From: Halanaerobiales bacterium
GTDB taxonomy: Bacteria > Bacillota_F > Halanaerobiia > DY22613
Assembly: GCA_023128035.1 (NCBI GenBank)
Contig: JAGMES010000143.1
Location: forward strand, 1 to 10,951
Reading direction: 5' to 3'
DNA: 10,951 nucleotides
A program made the position numbers and the translations under genes. Under the pieces are notes generated by a model. It was not told where the DNA came from, ran no database searches, and was given only the letters and a program-made list of their open reading frames with translations. Below are positions 1 to 8,600 of the stretch, piece after piece (the stretch's first letter is position 1; each line of letters begins with the position of its first letter).

Positions 1-2665
1 AGTAATCCTTGAAAGTTGCATTATTATCAATTTTGCTGCGAGTGACTAGAACATTCAAAAAGACACCTATTATATTTTGCAAATCTTCATGTCTTCTTCC
101 TGCTACAGGAATTCCTATGGTAATGTCATTCTGATTGATTGTTTTCATTAATAAAATTTCGAAAGTGGCTAACATAAATATGAATTTAGATATTTTATGA
201 TTTATGCAAAACTTGTTGATCTGTTCTGTTAATAAATTGTCCAGTACTGTCTGTTTGGTTTTTCCATCCAATTGTCTATCTAAAGAGATATTTGTAGCAG
301 GTAACTCAGTGTAAGTGAAATTATCTAACTTTCTGATCCAATATTCACTCATTTTTTCCATTATCTCCGAATTCATCAAAGAGTTATGCCATAATGCATA
401 ATCTTTATATTGTATCTTCAACTCTGGCAGTTCTTTATCATCATGCAGATTGTTAAAATCTTTGGTCAGAATAGCCATTGAGACCCCATCAGAAATAATA
501 TGATGCATATCAAATAGCAGCATATGTTTGTTCGAACTAAATTTTATCAGAGCAACTCTCAGTAATGGTGCTTTGCTTAGATCAAAAGGTCTTATAAATT
601 CTATTGCTGTCTCTTTTAGTTTATCTTCTTCAATTATTTGATAACTTAAATTAAGATCAACATCTTGATGAATCTGCTGCATTAGTTCACCATTAACCAG
701 TCTAAAGGATGTTCTAAGAGCTTCATGTCTATTAACAAGAGCATTTATGGTTTTTTCAAATCTGGAACTATCAAATTCTCCTTCAAGAATTAAAGCTGAT
801 GACATGTTGTAAGCCAATGATTTTTCCGCAAGCTGCCACATAATATATAGTCTTTTCTGTGATGATGATGCAAGATAATATTCCGCCTCTTCCACCGGTT
901 GTATTGCAAAAAAGATTTTTTCTTCAGCCTTAATAATGTATTGTGCAAGTTCTTTGATTGTAGGACTTATGAAAACCTGACTTAGCGGAATTTCTACATT
1001 CAACTTCTTGTGCATTTTTGATAAAAGAACTGTAGCCTTTAAAGAATGTCCTCCAAGTTCAAAGAAGTTATCATTGATGCCTACTTTCTCTATTCCTAAT
1101 ATTGCTCCTAAAACCTCTTTCCATATATCTACCAACTTTTCTTCTATCTCATTTCGTGGTGCTTCATACTCTACTCCAGTGAATATATTTCCTTCAGGCT
1201 TTGGTAATGTTTTTCGATTTATCTTTCCATTTTTATTCAATGGCATTTTTTCTAGTTGTACAAAATATGATGGAATCATATAGTCAGGAAGATTCTTTGA
1301 TAAATATTCTCTTAATTCCATTAGAGTTATTTCTCTGTGAGATACAACATAAGCACATAAATATTTGTCATTCTCATCTTTTCGATATATTACTACGGCT
1401 TCTTTTATAGCTTCATAGTTCAACAAACTATTCTCAATTTCTCCAAGTTCGATTCTAAAGCCTCTGATCTTTACTTGATGATCTATTCTTCCTAAAAACT
1501 CTATATTTCCATCGGGAAGCCATCTTACCATGTCTCCAGTTCGGTACATTTTTTCTTTAGGTATAAATGGATTTTGGACAAACTTCTCTGCAGTAAGTTC
1601 TGGATTGTTTAAATAACCTCTAGCTAATCCATCTCCACCCAAACATAATTCTCCACAGACTCCAATTGAAACTAACTTATTATCTTTATCAACAACATAA
1701 CCTGTCGTGTTACTAATAAATTTACCTATCGGAATAGTTCCTGAACACTCTTGGTTTACAAAGAAAATAGTTGAGAATGTTGTATTTTCTGTTGGCCCGT
1801 ATATATTTGCAATTTTTAAATCCTTACATTCTCTTTTAACCTTATTGAAATGTTTAGGGGATGCAACTTCTCCACCTGTTAATAGAAACTTAAGTGACTT
1901 AAACATATCTGGTTTTTCTTCTGCCATTACGTTAAATAAAGCTATTGTGATAAATAAAATATTAATTTGATTGTTAACCAGATACTTAGCCATTTCTTCT
2001 GGTCTTAATATGAGATCTTTTGAACCTAAATGAAGTTCTAAACCATTTAATAATGATCCCCAAATCTCAAAGGTAGAGGCATCAAAAGCTAATGTTCCTG
2101 TTTGCAGTATTTTATCTCCATCTTCAAATTGTACATAATCTATATTTTTCACAAGCCGTACAACATTACTATGTTCTATCATTACCCCTTTAGGGTTTCC
2201 GGTAGAACCGGAAGTGTAAATAACATAAGCTAAACTTCCAGGGGCGCTTATATTTTGAGTAGTGCCTTTATTAGTTAAATACAATGTTTCATCTAAAATA
2301 TCTATAATCACACCATTGAAATCGAAATCGCTTCCTACATCTCCTTGTGAAAGCAATACATTGACAGAAGTATCTGATAACATATAATTGATTCGTTCTG
2401 TCGGATACTCGGGGTCTATTGGAAGATATGCTCCTCCGGCTTTTAAAATTGCCATAACTCCAATGATCATCTCTAATGATTTTTCGGCTATAATTCCTAC
2501 CAAAGCATCTGCTTTGACTCCCTGCTCTCTTAACAGATAAGCAAGATTATTAGCTCTCACATTTAGATCTCTATATGTTAATTTTTGGCCTTGATAGACT
2601 ACTGCAATATAATCTGGATTTTTATTAACCTGCTCTTCAAATAGCTCCTGGATTGTTTTATCTCT
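1..2665 (-). other. Module 3 of second NRPS: A (Ile/Val-like), T, partial C
   Basis: Residues 2126 to 3013, cut by the window edge. The A domain has YTSGSTGN (from 2275), FDASTFE (Asp2320, Phe2324), LLTGGE, YGPTENTTF and NGKINRK with Lys2606. The pocket code aligned by eye is D-A-F-F-L-G-I-T-F-K, close to the DAFF/DAFW...TFK codes of Ile- and Val-activating domains, so a branched aliphatic residue is likely. The carrier domain has ELGGHSLKA, Ser2666, preceded by a 4-residue repeat insertion at 2643-2650. The C domain begins near 2721 (SSSQKRL) with MHHIISDG (His2846, His2847, Asp2851) and about 293 residues are visible. It resembles the terminal C domain of the upstream protein more than the C domains of modules 1 and 2. 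Confidence 0.88.
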
Positions 2666-5600
2666 TGGATAATCTGCATAGGTGTTATTAAAATCATATA
2701 GAATCTGATCTTTTTCTTCTTTGGTAAGCATCTCTATTTCACTTAATTTAGTATCTGTATCAACAGTTACTGCTTTGAGTATATTTCTAAAATGAGATAT
2801 CATTCTTTCAATAGTTTCTCTTTTATATAGCTTTGTACTGTACTCAAAATTTAAAAATATTTCTTCATCTGTACCTGTCAATACGATTTCACTGGCTGAA
2901 ATTGTTAGATCAAATTTTGATATTTTATTTTCATAATTATATGATCTAAATTTTAAATCTTGAACTTTTAATTCTCCATTATCCATATTTTGCATTATAA
3001 ACATTACATCAAATAATGGATTTCTACTCATATCTCTAATTAAGTCTAATTTATCTACCAGTTCTTCAAACTGATAATCCTGATGTTCATATGCCTCTAA
3101 TGCATTTTCTTTTACTTCTTTCAATAATTCTTTATAAGTCTTATTACTTTTGGGATAGTTTCTCATAGTAAGAGTATTTACAAACATTCCAATAACTTTC
3201 TCCAAATCTGGATGTGTTCTGCCTGCTATTGGACTTCCTACTATTATATCTTCTTGACCACTATATTTGGACAAGAGGATATTTAGCCCTGATAAAAGTA
3301 CCATATACATAGTACTACCTGTTTCTTTGGAGATTCTTTTTAAATCTTTTGTCAGTATCTTATCTAACTTAAAGCTTATACTATCGCCTTCAAGACTTTT
3401 GATAGCAGGTCTTGGATGATCAGTTGGCAGATTTAATACTGGTACTTGATCACTAAATCTATTAATCCAATATTCTTCTTGCTTTTTCATAACATCTGAT
3501 CTCAATAAATTATTTTGCCATGCTGCATAATCCTTATATTGAATTCTTAGTTCATCTAATTCTTTTCCTTCATAAAGATTTGTGAACTCGTTTACAAGTA
3601 TTCCCATGGATGTACCATCTGATATTATGTGATGCATGTCAAACATGAGTATATATTTATCTTCTTGTACTCTTATAATCCCTACTCTAAACAAAGGAGC
3701 TTTACTCAAATCAAATGATCTGATAAATTCGTTTACTACTTCTGGGGTAGCTTTATCTGTTTTTTCTATATACTCTACTTTAAAGTTTAGTTCGCCCAAA
3801 TTGACTTTTTGGACTAACTTCTCTTCGATGGTTTCAAAAGATGTTCTTAGGGTTTCATGTCTTTTAATCAGTTCTACAAAAGCTTTTTCTACGTTTTCTA
3901 GATTCAGTTTACCTTCAATTTCTAGTGCACCGCCTATATTATATCCTGTTCCTTGTAAATCAAACTGTTGCAACAAATACATTCTCTTTTGTGCTGAGGA
4001 AGCTTCATAATATTCAGTGGTCTCAACTTTTTCGATTGCTTTATATGTTGTCTTAGTTGTACTTTGGATATATTTGCTGATTTCTTCTATCGTAGGTGTT
4101 TTAAAGATTTCTTTTAAAGGTACTTCTACATTTAATTCTTTGCGTATTTTTCCTACAAATGCTGTCGCCTTTAATGAATGCCCTCCTAGTTCAAAGAAGT
4201 TATCATTGATTCCGACTTTCTCTATTCTTAATAGCTCTTTCCATATATCTACCAATTTTTCTTCTGTTTCATTTCGTGGAGCTTCATATTCAGTTCCTAC
4301 TTCGATGTTACCTTCAGGTTCAGGAAGTGCTTTTCGGTTGATCTTACCATTTGCAGTTAATGGCATTTGATCTAATTGTACAAAATATGATGGGATCATG
4401 TATTCTGGTAAACTTTTTAATAAAAATTCTCTCAATTCTCCTACAGTTACTTCCTGATCTGAAACAAGATATACACACAAATATTTTGCTCCATTATTAT
4501 CTTCTTTATCTACTACTATTGCTGCTTTGACTGAATGATAATTTAATAACTGATTTTCGATCTCTCCTGGTTCTATTCTATATCCACGTATCTTCACTTG
4601 ATGGTCAATTCTTCCCAAAAATTCGATATTCCCATCAGATAATAAGCGCGCCATATCTCCAGTTTTGTACATTTTCATACCAGAGATAAATGGATTCGGT
4701 ACAAATTTTTCTGCTGTCAAATCTTCTCTGTTTAGATAGCCCTCTGCTAAACCGTCTCCGGAGATACACAATTCTCCCACAGCACCCTTAGGCGCAAGAT
4801 TTAAGTATTGATCCAATATATATATTTGTGTATTAGCCAGAGGTTTACCAATTGGAATATTTCTACCTACTGGTGATGTTTGACCATATTTATAGAACGT
4901 TGTGCAGATTGTAGCTTCTGTAGGACCATAGCCGTTTATGATTTTCATATTATCATTTAATTTCAGATAATCTTCTAACACATAATCCTTAATTGGCTCT
5001 ACCCCTACCAGCATTTTGTTAAGTTTGACTTCTTCACTGCTTAATCCCTCATAGACCTCTTTTAAGATAGTTGGAGGGATATAAGCAAAAGTTATCTCTT
5101 TATCTAAAATAGTTCTAACCAAATTATGAATATCTGGTATCATTTCATTGTTATAAAGCACTAGAGTGGCTCCAAAAACAAGAGGCATAAATATTTCACA
5201 TACGCTTACGTCAAAGGAGATATTAGTCAAACTCAAACAATTATCTTGTATCCCCACATTCTTTCCAAAGCTACTATATATATTACATAGAAAATTATTT
5301 AGAGCTTTGTGAGATACCATAACCCCTTTAGGCTTTCCAGTAGACCCAGAAGTATAGATGATATACGCTAAACCTTGCGAATTATTAATAGGTTCTAAGT
5401 TTGAGCTTGCTTTATGATATATTTGTTCATCCTCTAAGGCAACTATTTGACCTCTAAATGGAACTTCATTTACCAAATATTCATGTGTCAATAAAATATT
5501 TGCACCGCTATCTTTAAGCATATATCCGACGCGTTCCTCAGGGTAATCAGGATTTATGGGAAGATAAGCACCACCGGCTTTAAGTATTCCTAATATCCCA

Positions 5601-8600
5601 ATCATCATCTCAAAAGAACGGTTTACTGATATTCCAACTATGCTACCTGCGTTTACTCCATTCTCTCTTAAGGTTCTAGCTAATCGATTTGCTTTTTCAT
5701 TAAGCTCTCTATAGGTCAACTTGTGTTCTTCAAATATTATTGCTACAGTATCTTGTCCCTTTTCCACCTGTTCTTCAAATAACTGATGAATTTGCTTTGA
5801 TATTTGCAAAGTTTCTGTCTTGGAATTATTAAATTCATTGAGTAATTGATCTCTCTCTTGATTAGAAATAATATTGATCTCACTAAGTTTTCTATCAGAA
5901 TTTTCGACAATAACATTTAAGATATTTATAAAATGTCTGGATAATCTTTCTATAGTTTCTTGCTTAAAAAGTTTAGTACAATATTCAAATCTAAAATAAA
6001 TATCTCCTGAATTTTCTGCAGCTTTCAAAGTTAGATCAAATTTTGAAACCGGATTTTCAAATTCAATTGTACTTACTTTTAGATTACTAACGTCTGCAGT
6101 AATCGAACTGTTAAAGTTTTGAAGAACAAACATTGTATCAAATAATGGATTTCTACTCAGATCACGCTGTAAATCTAGCTTATTTACCAGCATTTCAAAT
6201 TGATAATCCTGATATTCGTAAGCCTGTAAAGCATTATCTTTAACATCTGCTAAAAATTCTGCAAAAGATAAATTACCTTGTGGTCTATTTCTCATCGCTA
6301 GAGTGTTTATAAACATCCCAATTAGTTGTTCAAGATCAACATTAGGACGTCCAGAGATGGGAGAGCCTACGATTACATCCTCTTGCCCTGAATATTTTGA
6401 AAGAAGAAGATTATATGCTGCAAGTAGAATCATATAAAGAGTTGTTTGAGTCTCTTTACTCAATCCATTTAATTTTTCAGTCAATTTTGTTCCAATGTTA
6501 AAATCAAATTGATTTCCTTCAAAACTTAATTCTGCTGGTCTAGGATAATCTGTTGGGAGATTAAGGACTGGAATCTCATCTTGATCTGTACTAAAATGAT
6601 TGAGCCAGTATTCTTCCATATCATTAATTTTATCAGAATTAAATAAATTGTTTTGCCAGATAGTAAAGTCTTTGTACTGAATCCTTAAGTCAGGCAATTC
6701 TTTTCCCTGATATAAAGCGATAAAATCATTTATCAAAATATAGAGTGAGGTACCATCTGAAATAATATGATGCATATCATAGAGCAATGCATATTTATCT
6801 TTAGTTCCTCTAAACTTAGCCAACCCTACCCTTAATAATGGCGCCTTCCTCAACTCAAAAGGCATGACAAACTCATTAACTAAATGCTGAACTTCTTTCT
6901 TAAAATCTGCCTGAGACTCAATTTCATAACTCTGAATAGAGAAGTCAACATCCTGATAGATGCGCTGTACTACTTCACCTTCGATTAACTGAAAAGAGGT
7001 TCGTAATGAATCATGCCTTTTGATAAGCTTTAAAAAGGCATGATGAAGCTTTTCTTTGTCAATCTCACCCTCAATTAACATTGCCTGAGGCATATTATAA
7101 TTTGTATTAGTAGTATCTAATTGATTAAGAAGATATAATCTGCTCTGTGCTGAAGAGACTGGATAATATCCATTCTCGAAATCTCTTTCTTGGGTGACTG
7201 GAATGAAAGCATAACTACTTTTTTCTGCTCTCTGAATATATTCGCTAATTGCTTTAATCGTCGGATCTTTAAACATTTCACGGAGAGGTATATCTACTTC
7301 AAATTCTTGGTATATTTTAGAGACTACAGAAGTAGCTTTTAAAGAATGTCCTCCAAGATCAAAAAAGTTATCATTGATTCCAATCTTTTCTCTATCTAAA
7401 ACTTCAGACCAGATTTTTGCCAATTTTTCTTCTATCTCATTACCTGGTGCAACATATTCTACTCCTGTATCAATATTCTTATCTGGCTCAGGCAATGCAC
7501 TTCTATCGATCTTACCATTAGGGTTTAATGGCATCTTATCTAAACGCACAAGATATGTAGGGATCATATAATCAGGTAAAACTTTTTCTAAAAACTGTCT
7601 CATTTCTGAAATGGAGATATCTCGATTAGAAATGATATAACCACAAAGGTATGTTTCACCATTTTCATCTTCACGATCTATTATAATCGCGTCTCGTACA
7701 GCATCATGGGCCAGCATCTTAAATTCAATATCCCCAGGCTCTACTCTCATTCCCCTAATTTTCACCTGTTGATCAATTCTCCCGATGATCTCCAAATTTC
7801 CATCAGGCAACATCCTACCCAGATCACCTGTTTTATAAATAATATCTCTAGGGTTCTTGGTAAATGGATTTATTAAGAAAACTTCTTTAGTAGCGTCTGG
7901 ACGCTTATAATAACCAGAAGTAACAAACGGTGTCCTGATATACACTTCACCAACAATACCAGGTTTACAAATTTTCATAGTTTTATTTAAAACCAGTACC
8001 TGCGTATGATCAATTGCTTCTCCTACAGGAATATTAGTTTTAAATCTGTCCTCTTCTTTAATTCGGTAAAAGAACTTAATTAAGGTAGTCTCAGTAGTAC
8101 CATAAAGATTCACTAATTGAATTCTGTTACGCGCGCGCGCGCTAAATAGTTCGATAAATTTCTTGACATCATTACCTCGCAATTTTTCGCCAGCCATCAA
8201 GATATATTTCAAACTTTGAAAACTATCTGGATCATTTAATTCACTTATTAAACTTTTAAATAAAGCTGGTGTCATATGAATCAAAGTAATTTGATTTAAG
8301 TTAATCCATTCGATTAACCTTTGCGAATTTAAGATTATATCGTCATTCTCAGGTATACAGATTGTTGCTCCGATAGATAAAGTTGTAAAGATATCTCTTA
8401 AAATAGCATCAAAAGAAGGTGAAGTTAGCTGACTGATATTAAATTCTTGATCTATTCCAAATTCCTTGATCTCCCATGCAACGAAATGTTCTAAGCTTTT
8501 ATGGCGACCCAATATTCCTTTTGGGGTACCGGTTGAACCAGAAGTAAAGTAGATATAACAATTTTTAGCTTCGACCTGCTCATAATCTTGAGATTGATTT

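Noticed and set aside
1008..7571. Several plus-strand open frames of 65-124 codons (such as 1008-1283, 3636-4010, 4017-4370 and 7374-7571)
   Set aside because: All lie antisense inside the NRPS frame, recur at the same conserved A/T or C motifs in each module, and encode low-complexity Ser/Phe/Leu-rich products with no recognisable domain.
8120..8150. A frameshift or pseudogene break at the CG tract
   Set aside because: The frame reads through without a stop and the motif YGTTE follows in the correct frame.
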